Assembly (NCBI RefSeq): GCF_030253575.1
Contig: NC_080562.1
Coordinates: 31,885,852 to 31,949,851, forward strand
DNA: 64,000 nt
Direction of reading: 5' to 3'
Source of the DNA: Rhododendron vialii
Taxonomy: Eukaryota > Streptophyta > Magnoliopsida > Ericales > Ericaceae
A program made the position numbers and the translations under genes. A model generated the notes under the pieces. It saw only the letters and a program-made list of their open reading frames with translations. It searched no databases and was not told the origin of the DNA. Positions 45,598 to 56,499 of the stretch are shown here, piece by piece. Position 1 is the first letter of the stretch. Every line of letters starts with the position of its first letter.

Positions 45598-45873
45598 CTA
45601 ATTGGGACCCCAACAGCTCAAGTACATGACTCTCCTCAACGACTCCTCCGATTGCTTCGCCTCCTCTCCTCCCCTCACTCTGCTCGCAGACGCGGCCGCC
45701 GCTGGAGACGGGGAAGAGAGGTTCTTGGCCTGAGAAAAGGACCTGAGACTGGCCTTGGCGTGATGATGTACCGACCTCATGGTGTAGTTCCACCTACAGA
45801 ATCCCTGATCTTTCAAAGCCTCCACAGCTCCGACGCTCGCGGCAGCAATCAAAGCTCTGCTCGTTGAACTCAT
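45598..45873 (-). CDS. Wound-induced (WIP, DUF3774) small protein, copy B
   Basis: Intact 91-aa single-exon ORF, nearly identical to copy A. The Trp of the conserved N-terminal SRAW motif is Leu here (TGG to TTG, residue 8), though all four other copies keep Trp. The C-terminus is SLRRVMYLSCWGPN, with Arg for the usual Lys. The TATA box and leader are conserved with copy A. It could be functional, or newly relaxed after duplication. Confidence 0.88.
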   Translation of the reverse strand: MSSTSRALIAAASVGAVEALKDQGFCRWNYTMRSVHHHAKASLRSFSQAKNLSSPSPAAAASASRVRGGEEAKQSEESLRRVMYLSCWGPN

Positions 45874-46003
45874 GGTCTTGTTTGATTTCTTGGTTTGAAG
45901 AATTTGGTAAACAAATACTAGTGTTTAAACAAGAGAGAAACTTGAAGTAGTAAATGTGAATGTGTTGTGTAGCAGATGAGATGGTAGTGTTCATGGAGAT
46001 GCG

Positions 46004-46012
46004 TATATATAT
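46004..46012 (-). promoter_or_regulatory. TATA box of WIP copy B
   Basis: TATATATAT, 131 bp before the ATG, in the same sequence context as copy A. Confidence 0.55.
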
Positions 46013-47180
46013 GGGAAATCAGCTAATCAAGAAGTGAAGAAAACCAGAGGCGGGCGTTCTTTGTTTTCTAGCTTTTTGGTGGTGGTTTGGACTGTGAATA
46101 CGTGGGCGTGTGATGGGGGGATGGTGATGCGCCAACAGACTTGGGGTTCAATTATTAAACAATCCATTTTCTGCCGAAGTTTGGGAAGAAAACCGCTGCT
46201 CCAAGAGGAGGAGTTGGAGTGGGCGTGTGGGGTAGGTGTCGTATGTGGGAGAAGTTGGAGAATAGGTAACAGGTGCACAATTATCCGAACACAATCTCTC
46301 ACATATACGTGAGTTTCACGTATTATATTTGTGTGGGACTCACATGTATGTGACGAATTGTGTTTGAAATCTTTGGATGATTGTGCACCTAGCATTTTTT
46401 ATTGTTCAATGTCCGCGGCGATGTTTGATCATGAATTTGAATAACACATTGGTATAGAATTCATACGGGTGAATCCGACATGAATTTGTGATTCAGATTC
46501 GTGTTCAACTTTGTCCCATGGACACTGAATATATTTGCTATATGTAAGTGGATTTGATATTTGGAGATGGCTTCTCCGCACTCCTCTTGAGGAGAAATTT
46601 TGGATGCAAATAGGGTACGACTGACGTGGTATCCAACGTGCACAATCTGGCCGTCCAAAAATACAATCAGACGGTCCGAATTGAAATACTTTTCCCTTTT
46701 TTGAATTGCAATAGCTAATTTGTTAACCCTATTAAAGGGTATATTTTCTTACATTGGCTTTGTTGGAGTTGGACACAAGATTCAGGATTTTCTTAAATTA
46801 CATCCAAACAAAATGGGAGCAATATGAGATTAATTTTGTATCATTTAGATTATAGCTAGTGGCTAATGCAGAGATGATACTCGTGGAAACCCGAACTACG
46901 TCTATCTTGGTAGCATCAAATATCTATTATAAAAATCGCGATGGTGTGGTGGTCCACACATTTTTCCTCCACCGTTGAATTTGCAAAACATTTTTCTGCA
47001 TAAATCTCTATACTTTATTCGACCCTTGGCATTTTTGTAAAGCATTTTCTAAAATAAATGGTTGAGTATTTTCATATACAAATAATGTTACTGGTTAGAT
47101 ATGGGGAAGTATACACTGACTCATAAAAATTAGTCACCCACATAGGGCAACAGGCCTTCGTGGATCTTCAATATAAGAAT

Positions 47181-47615
47181 GCATTATTTGTTAATACTCC
47201 CTCCGTCCCCTTTTTATAGTCCGATATTTCATTTTGGGCTATCCCTTAATAAGTGTCCATTTTGTAAAGTTAGTGGGTAAAAGTTGGTGAATTGTCTATT
47301 TTGTCCCTAAAAGTAGATTCCATTTTAAAAAGTAAGTGAGTAAAAGTGTAATGATGATGGGTTAGTAGGGAAAGTTGAGGAAAAAATTGATGTGAAAGGT
47401 ATAATGATGATGTCTTTTTAATAAGTTGAAATTACGAAGCAGAACACTTAAAAAGGGACGGAGGGAGTAATAGACAATGAACAAGCCATAGAAAGTGAAG
47501 ACCATAGAAAGCATTATTTGTTAATAATAGACAATGAACAAGCCATAGAAAGTGAAGACCATAGAAAGCATTATTTGTTAATAATAGACAATGAACAAGC
47601 CATAGAAAGTGAAGA
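47181..47615. repeat. 57-bp tandem repeat, three units, the first split by a Stowaway
   Basis: The unit starts GCATTATTTGTTAATAATAG and ends GAAGACCATAGAAA. Units 2 and 3 are contiguous (about 47510-47615). Unit 1 begins at 47181 and resumes after the Stowaway at 47470. Confidence 0.8.
47197..47467. mobile_element. Stowaway-type MITE
   Basis: A 271-bp element with ends CTCCCTCCGTCCC and GGGACGGAGGGAG, flanked by TA (47195-47196, 47468-47469). Non-coding. Confidence 0.9.
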
Positions 47616-47761
47616 CTTTTAATGGCATGGATGTATTACGTTACATTACATACTACAACATTTTTGGATCGTTATGAAATTCATTTTTTGTTGCAAGGCT
47701 AGCTCACCCATTTGGGATGGCAATTACCGGATGCGGCAAAACTTTTATAACGCAACACTTA

Positions 47762-48105
47762 GGCCATCCACAATGGTATAACCAAAAATGGATAACCAAA
47801 AGTTGACACATCAGCTTTTGATTATTCATTTAAGAGGTTGTTAAGCTTACCAATGTTGAGGTTCACAATGGTCGCTTCTAGTCCATAACCAAAATAAGGG
47901 GTCCACAGCCTAAAATTGGTTATCCAAAGCTTAAAAATGCTTTTGATTATTGAAAAATATTGCTAGTTTTGGTTATCCAAAACCTAAAATTTGATTATTT
48001 TTAAGGATGTTGCTAAGTTTGATTATACCATTGTGAGTCATCTTTTGCACAAACATTGTTAACTTTAAAAACAATTGACATTTGATTATACCACTGTGGA
48101 TGGCC
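47762..48105. mobile_element. PIF/Harbinger-type MITE (Tourist-like)
   Basis: A 344-bp element with ends GGCCATCCACAATGGTATAA and the complement of GGCCATCCACAGTGGTATAA, flanked by TTA on both sides (47759-47761, 48106-48108). Its own stem is partial. Non-coding. Confidence 0.85.
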
Positions 48106-48921
48106 TTAGTTTCTAACCTAACCTGTGTGGGAGGTAAGTTTAGAAACTTGTATGCCTTATTCCTGTCTTTTCCCATTTCCTAATCACGGATACTCATCTT
48201 ATTAGTATTAGTGATTGAGAATTTGAGATACTCCTTCTGCGCTAGTATTAAATTTTTCTTCACCAAACAGCCCAACCAATCAAACATGATCTTCAATTCT
48301 GACTGTTGGGAATTTGTGACGAAAAGACTTTATGATTGCTTGGTTAGATCTTATATTTCTTGATCAGTTCAAAAAAAGATCTTATATTTCTCATGGATTA
48401 ATCATAAAAATTTATTTATTCATCTATCAATAGTTTGTGGCAACAAAATTGGTTTTATTTATCTATTTAGTTATCTACACTCGTATGTTCATTTCCTGAT
48501 CTAATCGATTAGCAAACTGCACCCCTCCACGTATATATTCTGTATTTCGTTTTGTATATTTCTTCCCATTTTGTTTGTTTTTCTCCGCCACAAATTCAAA
48601 ACCCGAATGACCCAAAATATGAACATAAGCTAAAAAACAAGTCACAAAAAAAGATGCAAAGACTGCTTGATCGAATATGAATCATATGATACTAGTAGTT
48701 GATATATATCAAGAAAGTGCACATTTACAGCATATGTGAATTCCTCCACCAGTTCTCTTCTGATCACTTTCTAACGTACTCTCAAGTCCTTTGAATGCCC
48801 TAGCTTGTGATCGATACTGACTCGATCGTATTTCATGGACTTATCATAAGTTCATAACATGACTCAAACAAACTTTTATCGGAGTCTGACTAAATTTATG
48901 CCTCTAGAAACCAAATTTGGA

Positions 48922-49191
48922 TCAATTGGGACCCCAGCAGCTCAAGTACATGACTTTCCTCAGCGACTCCTCCGATTGCCTGGCCTTCTGTTCCCTCAAC
49001 TTGCTCGAGACTACCGCGGACGACGGAGAAGAAAGCTTGTTATTCGCCCGAGGAACGGACCTGAGGTTGGCCTTGGCGTGGTGGTGTATCAATCTTATGG
49101 TGTAGTTCCACCTGCAGAACCCTTGGTCCTTTAAAGCCTCCACCAGTCCAACGCTGGTTGCCACAATCCACGCTCTGCTCACTGAACCCAT
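48922..49191 (-). CDS. Wound-induced (WIP, DUF3774) small protein, copy C
   Basis: An 89-aa single-exon protein if translation starts at the ATG at 49191 (MGSVSRAWIVATSVG), which aligns with all relatives. An in-frame ATG at 49233 would add 14 residues of no family similarity. Landmarks: VEALKDQGFCRWNYTIRLIH, a Ser/Lys linker, and the C-terminus SLRKVMYLSCWGPN. A TATA box lies 103 bp upstream. Its downstream and upstream flanks are shared with copy D. Confidence 0.9.
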   Translation of the reverse strand: MGSVSRAWIVATSVGLVEALKDQGFCRWNYTIRLIHHHAKANLRSVPRANNKLSSPSSAVVSSKLREQKARQSEESLRKVMYLSCWGPN

Positions 49192-49293
49192 CTTCTTGAT
49201 TTCGTGTGCTGCAAACGAGAAATGGTTTTTCAAGTGTATCTGTGATTGATTTTGATGAAAAGATTGATTTGGGTATTAATGGGAGTGGAGGGG

Positions 49294-49301
49294 TATATAT
49301 A
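49294..49301 (-). promoter_or_regulatory. TATA box of WIP copy C
   Basis: TATATATA, 103 bp before the preferred ATG, within a stretch shared with copy D. Confidence 0.5.
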
Positions 49302-49572
49302 GGTGAAAGTATGCAAAGAAAGAGGAGATTGATTGTTGGTGGTGGTAATGATTAAGCACTTAGTTTGTGGGCAAAACAGGAGGCGGGGTGGCCTTTTTTA
49401 CAATGGTTTGGAAGCAAATGGTTTTTTTCATGGAATGACTATTTTGTCCATGCAGTTCCCTACGGTTAAGATTAATTAGATGAAGACATATATGGTTTTT
49501 CAATTGTTACAAGGCATATAGCTGGCACATGGTTTTCCATTTTAACTTTAAAAAAATCCATTCGAGGCCCAA

Positions 49573-50108
49573 CCTAGTTGGTAACTCATGGACCTTCCTT
49601 GTCTGAAATCAGAATTTGAGTCTCATTGTGAATGGTTTATGGGTTCAGGGTTGTGAATAGCTTCTAAATTCCCTATGGACTAACTCACTAAATTATTCGG
49701 TGCTCTTGGGGCATAAGTAATATATGATGCTCCAACCACTTTTCCTACGAGGCTACCACACATCATGTGGATTCTGAGCACAAGACCACTAAATTATCAG
49801 GGCCCATTCCAGAACGTCCAATACGTACTTATTTTCAAATAAGTAATTATTTGTAATTTTCTAGCTCAAAAATAATAGGCTTTCTAAAATCTAATTAAAA
49901 ATATACATTATGGATCTTGTTTGAAATTGAGATCTTTTAAATGATGGAAAAAAATTAAAAATTTATTTTCGTAAGCCCATTATTTTTTAGCTAGAAATTT
50001 GCAAATAAGAACTAAAATTTCATCTGACGTTTGAGACCCTTCCTCACTTTGGAATGTATCACGACACCAACGTGATGGTAAATACATGGATGGAATTTGG
50101 TAGCAATC
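49573..50108. other. Intergenic DNA
   Basis: No gene seen. It follows directly the end of the copy C homology. Confidence 0.4.
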
Positions 50109-51997
50109 CTAATGAAGAAATACACTTAAGATGTGTCGACAAAGAATTCCCCAAAACTTGAAGTGCTTGCAACCACATGTAGCTGTCTCACCATCCCAAA
50201 ATACTTTGTGCTTTTTGCTATCCACATTCTTGTGACATTTTACAACAAATTCATGCCCATCACCATGTAGCAACGAATATAAAGTTGCTCTTCCAAACTC
50301 CTCTTGAATTTCTTTAAAGCAAAATGGTGTAAGAACTTCACGGACTTGCTCCTCCAATGATGACACAGTTCTTAAAGAAGAACCTCTGTACATTTGTAAC
50401 ATGGTGTCATGCAATTCCTTTTGTTGGATATCTTCAATACCAAGATCAACCTACGTGTTTGACCAAGCTAATAGATGAAGTACCATGAGAGTAATAAAAA
50501 AAGATCTAATTTAAGATTTAAGGGTTACTAACTTGTTTAACAAATTTCTCCAAATTTGTATGAGAGATAGTGAACCGCTTTATGAAAGCATTGATGATCT
50601 CCGACCTTCCTATAGTAGTCATCCCTCCAAAGAAATAATCCCGTAGGTAAGCTGGCACCCAAAAGTGTTTTAATCTCATACAAACCCATGACATGCTTGT
50701 TGGAATGCAAATTATACTTGGCAATGACTTGGGTCCCGTGATCCTCAAACTCTTGAGGTGTTTCTAAGTGATACAACTCATAAAAATCAGCACACCACGT
50801 TTGATATTGGTCACAAAGAATAGCCGTGAACCAACCACTAAATGTACTTGTAATGTGCCATATACAAAAGCTATGCTTTGTACCAGGAAATTCTTTTGCA
50901 ATCGCTTCATTCATCCATGGATCTTGATCAATTAGGATTGTCTTCAATTGTTTCTTCATTAAAGTAAAAAAAGTCTATAAATCACAATGAAATAAGTTAG
51001 AATGTCAAATTAAATTACATTTGACAAGAGGAAAATATATATGGTCTTACTAATTACCTTGAACAACTATTGAAAAGCACTCGTAGTCTCGTTTGAAGAA
51101 GTGCGCATCCAAATAATACCGTCTTTCCATGATTATTGACTCTCACGAAAATACCAAACGGTATTTGATGTGTGTTAATTTTTGGTGTCAAACACAACAA
51201 CATCCCCAAACCTTTGGTACCAATCAAAACAATGGGCTGATGACCAAAAAATATGCTTCAGCTTTCTTTGTTCATCTAGTATGAAAGCATACCAAAACTT
51301 GCAATCTTCTTCTTTAGACAATTCATAGTATCGTAGAATATGTGCTGCATCATTGACTTCATCCTTCTTTCAGATTCTAGTAAAAAGATGTCGAACATCT
51401 TTCTCAATAAATGAAAAAAATCCATGATCGATGTTCTTCTCAAGTTCCATAACACTCATTATTTGTCTAACTGCAAGACCTCCTTCTTTTAACATTACGA
51501 TATGATCTTCATCCATCTTAGTAAGTAATTGTTCGATAAGTTGAAAGAAATTGAACTTGTAAAGGTGCTAACAACTCGTGATTGTGTTCTTTAACACACG
51601 TGGTGATCTACAACTCTTGAGGAAAAATTTCAAAAGATTTTCCCAAAGTGATACAGATTCGAGCTTTGTGTTCACATTTCCCCGATTGCCTATTTCGCTG
51701 TTGCTTGAATGGATCCACAAGTTTCAAGGGTGCTTTTCCTTCACATTGGCAACAAAAGTCACGTCTTATAAGTTCTCCATTCTTCTTAAGAGAGCGGTCT
51801 TTTCCCTAAATGCATAATTTTTTTTTTTTATAGAAAATGAATGCTTCTTCTTCACTAAGAAAACATTGCCCAATGAAAGAATCAAATTCATTTCTCCCCT
51901 TTCTCCCTGAATCACTTTTTTCTCCACATTCAACAAATGTTGAATCTTCATCCATTGGTACCTCATTTAAATCAAAAGAAAACAATTGTCCATCCAT
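50109..51997 (-). pseudogene. FAR1/FHY3-related (FRS) protein pseudogene
   Basis: FRS proteins are plant transcription regulators derived from Mutator-type transposases. The N-terminus at 51997 reads FIGQCFLSEEEAFIFYKK, the start of the FAR1 DNA-binding domain, followed in another frame by a zinc-cluster region and VKEHNHELLAP. A transposase-like region follows (IPFGIFVRVNNHGKTVLFGC; TILIDQDPWMNEAIAKEFPG; CIWHITSTFSGWF). The C-terminal SWIM zinc finger is CGCKHFKFWGILCRHILSVF at about 50115-50175. Introns are inferred near 50960-51058 and 50450-50533. In-frame stops (after FPQEL, and after VFLH) and several frame shifts disable it. Confidence 0.8.
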
Positions 51998-51999
51998 TA

Positions 52000-52854
52000 T
52001 CTTACAAATAGAGATATAAACTTGTCAAAAAAGGTATACACAGGTGTATACATTATACCTTTTTTTTAAGTGGAAACACATATACTTGGTGATTTGCCGT
52101 TACACTTTGTTTTTTCTTTTTAAGAGGAAACACATATATACACAAGTATATACATACACAACAATAATCGAAACCACCAAAAATCAAAATCAAGAAATCG
52201 ATACTACCAAGGTTGCACCAGATATAGCACCAAATCGATCAACCACCCATTCATCTAGAAAAAAAGATTAAAAAAAAACAGAGACAAATATGTACGCAAA
52301 TGCAAGCAAATCAAGAAGAGACCATTACCTAATCAAACAAAAAATTGATCGATCTTGGAGAAGCAGAGAACCATTACCGAATCTACAAATCTGAACTCTG
52401 AACCTGAGCGACCGTCTTAGCCCTCAAATGCCTAAACTAGTTCATCCAAAAAATCCTCGTCGAAAGTCGTTACTGACTATGACGGAACCCTCGCTGGAGA
52501 TTCACAACCGAACGGAACCCACTAATCTTCTAGGTTTCTAAGTAAAAAGGAAATGGTGGGGAAATGACCAAATGAGTGGAAAAGGATCCATATTGGAGGG
52601 GTTAATCAAGAGTTTTCCAAGCACGTGCACCTCAAGCTTAATCAAGAGTTCTTAGGACACAAGAAGAAACAAGTTTAGAAGAGAGTGAGTTGATTTGCAC
52701 TGTGAAAAGATGGAGGGTAAATAGCGGTGAAAACTGTGAAAAGGTAGAGGGGAAATGGTGCCCGAAAGTAGCAAAAAGGACCCGCCAATTGTTTTCTAAA
52801 AGTGCTGGACATTGCATTGGAAAGAAGCAAAAATCTGCCGAAAGGGGCCCACAT
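52000..52854. other. Intergenic DNA upstream of the FRS pseudogene
   Basis: No gene recognised. A short near-duplicate (GGAAACACATATACTTGG, GAGGAAACACATATATACAC) lies at 52071-52145. Confidence 0.4.
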
Positions 52855-52869
52855 ATGGAGCATTATACA

Positions 52870-53410
52870 GCGCTTGCTAGCATTTGCCTTGAAAATTTTG
52901 GACGCTGCTGCAGGTACGGCAGCGGCTACTGTGCAGCCGCGCACAGACCAGTTTCGCAGCCGTTTCGGATCCCGTAAAGATGATCGGAGTCGCTCATTTT
53001 GTTCTTGGAGCCGCTCATTTTGAACATCTTTACAGGACCCAAGACGGGCGTGAAACTGATCTGTGCGCCGCTGTTGTGCAGCCGCTGCTATACCTTTAGC
53101 ATTTCTGGAAAATTTTGCAGAAATGCTATTGGTACAGCAGCCCCGCACAGACCCCTTTTGTGCCCGTCTCGAGTCCCGCAAAAATGATCGGAGCCTAATT
53201 TTGAAGCAAAGTTGGATGATTCGTAAATACTCTTCCCAATATCGGATTGAGTTGTTTTTTTGCAGAGACCCTAAACGAAGTATTTTGAACAAAATGAGCG
53301 GCTCCGATCATCTTTGCGGGACCCGAGACGGGCACAAAAAGGGTCTGTGCGGGGCTGCTGTACAGCAGCTGCTGCACTAGCAGCATCGTTGAAAATTTTG
53401 GGTGTGGCCT
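52870..53410. repeat. Four-armed alternating palindromic repeat
   Basis: A unit of about 110-150 bp containing CGCACAGACC, GCCCGTCTCGGGTCCCG and AAAGATGATCGGAGCCGCTC occurs four times in alternating orientation (about 52875-53005 forward, 53010-53120 reverse, 53120-53195 forward, 53290-53405 reverse). Arms 1 and 2 form one hairpin, arms 3 and 4 another with an inner loop of about 95 bp. The open frame of 205 codons across it on the minus strand is a by-product of the repeats. Confidence 0.75.
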
Positions 53411-53946
53411 CCCCTTTCACCTCAGCGTTGTACATCTTCGGTACAAAAGTATACCCATAGCAAAATTGATTGTTTAACTCTATCTTTAGAACACTTTACT
53501 ATTTCACTTTATAATTAGTAGGTCCAGACTTCAAAATCTATGATACAATCCAACAATTATAGTTTTTGGGTAGTAAAAAGACCAATCTCACTTCCACAAA
53601 CAACGAGATAATTTGTTATGAGCATCAACTTGTTCAGACTCTACAATTATTGACAACATAAGCTGAAAAACAAGTCACAAATAAAAGATGCAAAGGCTGC
53701 TTGATCAAATATAATACTACGGAGTAGTTGATATTGTCAAGAAAGTGCACATTTACAGCATATGTATAAATTACTCCACCAGTTCTCTTCTGATCACTTT
53801 CTAACTTACTCTCAAGTTCTCTGAATGCCCTAGCTTGTGATCGATATTGACTCGTATTTCATGAACTCATCATAAGTTCATAACACGACTCAAACAAACT
53901 TTTATCGGAGTCGACTAAATTTAAGCCTCTAGAAGCCAAACTTGGA

Positions 53947-54216
53947 TCAATTGGGACCCCAGCAGCTCAAGTACATGACTTTCCTCAGCGATTCCTCCGA
54001 TTGCCTGGCCTTTTGTTCCCTCAACTTGCTCGAGACCACCGCGGACGACGGAGAAGAAAGCTTGTTATTCACCCGAGGAAGGCACCTGAGGTTGGCCTTG
54101 GCATGGTGGTGCATCGATCTTATGGTGTAGTTCCACCTGCAGAACCCCTGGTCCTTCAAGGCCTCCACCAGCCCAACGCTGGCGGCCACAATCCACGCTC
54201 TGCTCGCTAAACCCAT
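53947..54216 (-). CDS. Wound-induced (WIP, DUF3774) small protein, copy D
   Basis: An 89-aa single-exon protein, MGLASRAWIVAASVG at the start, DQGFCRWNYTIRSMHHHAKA in the middle and SLRKVMYLSCWGPN at the end. It differs from copy C at a handful of residues, mostly in the first 55 positions, while the last 35 residues are the same. A TATA box lies 89 bp upstream. Confidence 0.9.
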   Translation of the reverse strand: MGLASRAWIVAASVGLVEALKDQGFCRWNYTIRSMHHHAKANLRCLPRVNNKLSSPSSAVVSSKLREQKARQSEESLRKVMYLSCWGPN

Positions 54217-54304
54217 CTTCTTGATTTCGACTGCTGCAAACGAGAAATGGTTTTTGATTGGTTTTGATGAAAGATTGGTTTGGGAATGGGGGTGGAGTGG
54301 TGTG

Positions 54305-54314
54305 TATATATATA
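54305..54314 (-). promoter_or_regulatory. TATA box of WIP copy D
   Basis: TATATATATA, 89 bp before the ATG. Confidence 0.5.
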
Positions 54315-54599
54315 GGTGAAAGTATGAAGAGAAAGAGGAGATTGATATTGTTGTTTTTGATTAAGCACTTGGTTTGTGGGCAAAACAGGAGGCGTGGTGG
54401 CCTTTTACAATGGTTTTGGAAGCCAATGGTTATTTCATGGAATTGACTATTTTGTCCATGGGGTTCCCTATGGTTGAGATTAATTAGACGAGGACAGAGA
54501 TGGATTTTCAATTGCTACAAGGAATATATAGCTGGCACATGGTTTCTCTTTCCATTTTAACTTTAAACAAATCCATTCGAGGCCCAAGTGTGCAGGGTG

Positions 54600-55424
54600 G
54601 GACCCGGGGCTCTGCTGCCCCAAGGGGCACAGCAGCCCTTACCCACGACTAAAACGGCAACGTTTTGGTAAAAAAAAAAAATTTTACCATCAATTTGCAA
54701 TATTATGGAGCAGAAATGTGATTATGAGAGTTTTAGAGACAAAATTTGATTATGTCTCTTTAGAATAATATGATCAGAATAATAAAATCTTTACATCTGT
54801 TCAAACGGATTAAAAATTAGATCACTTAATTTTTTAATCATATTTTTTAATATATAAACAGTCTCAAAAAATTAAGTGCTCAAGTTTTCACTCCATTTGA
54901 ATCGGTACAAAGATCTTGTTATTCTTATCATATTATTCTTAAGGGTCGTAATTTATTTTTATCTCTAGGGCTCTCATATTAAGTATATATTCTTTATTTA
55001 GGACCCTTTGGAGCAGAAATGTGATAATGAGAGCCCTATAAATAAAAATTAATTATGACCCTTTAGAATACTATGATAAGAATAACAAGATCTTTGTATT
55101 GATTTAAACGGAGTGAAAATTTGAGCATTTAATTCTTTGAGGCTATTTATATATTAAAAAATATGGTTAAAAAATTAAGTGCTCCAATTTTTAATCCTTT
55201 TGAACGGATGTGAAGATCTTATTATTTTGATCATATTATTCTGAAGAGACATAGTCAAATTTTATCTCTAAAGCTTTCATAATCACGTTTCTATTCCATA
55301 GGATTGCAAATTGATGGTAAATATTTTTTTTAAACTAAAACGTTGCGTTTTAGTCGTATGGGTAGGGGCGGCTGTGTGTGGGTAGGGGCTGCTGTGCCCC
55401 TCGGGGCAGCAGAGCCTCGGGTCC
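54600..55424. repeat. Long inverted repeat (foldback element), arms about 400 bp
   Basis: The outer ends are GGACCCGGGGCTCTGCTGCC-like on the left (54600) and its complement GGCAGCAGAGCCTCGGGTCC on the right. Pairing continues inward through CCATCAATTTGCAAT / ATTGCAAATTGATGG, GAGCAGAAATGTGATTATGA and further to a centre near 55005. By eye, the arms match over nearly all of the 825 bp. No coding capacity. A transcript would fold into a long hairpin. Confidence 0.85.
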
Positions 55425-55429
55425 ATATA

Positions 55430-56040
55430 AATCATGGATTTAGAAATCTATCACCTCATCTTTCTAATTACCTCCATTTGTTTTTTTTCACGGTCAGAGT
55501 GTTTGGCCCAGTTCACCCGCTTGACTAATTCCCTCTCCGGTCTGGTTAAAGGTAAACCATTCATGTCGGAATTAGAAAATTTCCAAAAAAAAAAAATTCA
55601 ATTGATGCCCAATTAAAACCCAACTAATAATAGGTTAGTTGGATTTGGACCCATTTTTACCCAACTAATAAATGGGTTGGATTGAGTCTATTTTTTAGTT
55701 GATAGGTATGAATTTGTTAACGGATCTGGATTCAATTTGTCACCCCAAATTAGAAGTGACCAATATTAAGTTGGTCAACAATCAACATAGCTGAATTCAA
55801 AAAAAGAAAGAAAAAGAAATAGGGTGTCCACCTGGACCACCTCTTCCTTCTAACCTCGTCATATGCATCATGGATTTAGAAATCTATCACCTCATCTTTC
55901 TAATTACCTCCATATTTTTTTTCACGGTCAAAGTGTTTGGGCCAGCTCATCCGCTTGACTAATTTTTTTTCCGGTCCGGTTAAAGGTGAACCATTGATGC
56001 CGAAATTAGAGGATTCCCAAGAATTTTTTTTTCTTGAGAC
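55430..56040. repeat. Direct repeat of about 160 bp flanking 270 bp of spacer
   Basis: CATGGATTTAGAAATCTATC at 55433 and again at 55870 each begin a similar stretch through CGGTTAAAGGT and GAATTAGA. The copies differ at several positions. Non-coding. Confidence 0.7.
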
Positions 56041-56151
56041 TTGGTCCCAAGAATTGTATCCTTATCATTTGTGTAAGGAGCAAGCCCGCCAACACAACCG
56101 GACTAACCCGGGCTAACCTCCTACACATGTGCATCAATGCATTTAGGCCCC

Positions 56152-56499
56152 GTTTGATAAACGGATTGGAGGTTGGGATTGGATTGCTAAGGTGATGGTA
56201 TTAGTAATACTTTGTTTGGTTTTCAAAATTGGTCCGGATTGGCAGTCCCATGGGATGAACAATCTGGCTCATAGGAGGTATTAGCAATATCCCTTGGGAC
56301 TTGGTATTCGTAATCCAATCTTAACCCCTTCTCATTACCAATCACTTCTTATTATCAATTTCTTCTATCAATCAAATCCCATCATCTAATCCTATCTCAA
56401 ATAAACATGATATTAATAATCCTATCTAATCTCATCCCAATCCTAATTTTATCTCCTTACAAATCACATTCATCTATTACTGTTATCAAACATCTCTGC
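56152..56499. mobile_element. Possible MITE
   Basis: CCCCGTTTGATAAACGG at the left faces CTGTTATCAAACATC at the right. The terminal match is about 10 bp (TGTTTGATAA). The interior repeats ATCCAATC / TCCTATCTCA words. Tentative. Confidence 0.4.

Larger units (their letters stand above)
38410..47125 (+). repeat. Segmental duplication, copy B
   Basis: A direct copy of segment A beginning inside the hAT element (left end lost) and ending at about 47125 after GGGGAAGTATACACTGAC. It lacks the Mutator-like element. Extra content relative to A: 40822-41520 (hAT-like and Stowaway-like remnants), a Stowaway at 42190-42429 and 2.1 kb at 42696-44858. Confidence 0.85.
48620..49572 (+). repeat. Segmental duplication, copy C
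   Basis: Matches copy D (53657-54587) from ACATAAGCT through the WIP gene to CATTCGAGGCCCAA, in the same orientation. Confidence 0.85.
53657..54587 (+). repeat. Segmental duplication, copy D
   Basis: Matches copy C. Its right edge is followed about 12 bp later by the long inverted repeat at 54600. Confidence 0.85.

Noticed and set aside
49192-49233. Fourteen extra N-terminal residues on WIP copy C
   Set aside because: Copy D has no equivalent and the family begins at M(S/G)..SRAW.
52675-53292. A 205-codon open frame on the minus strand
   Set aside because: It runs across the four-armed palindromic repeat. The same repeat read from other arms gives other open frames, and the peptide merely repeats itself. 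No domain is visible.
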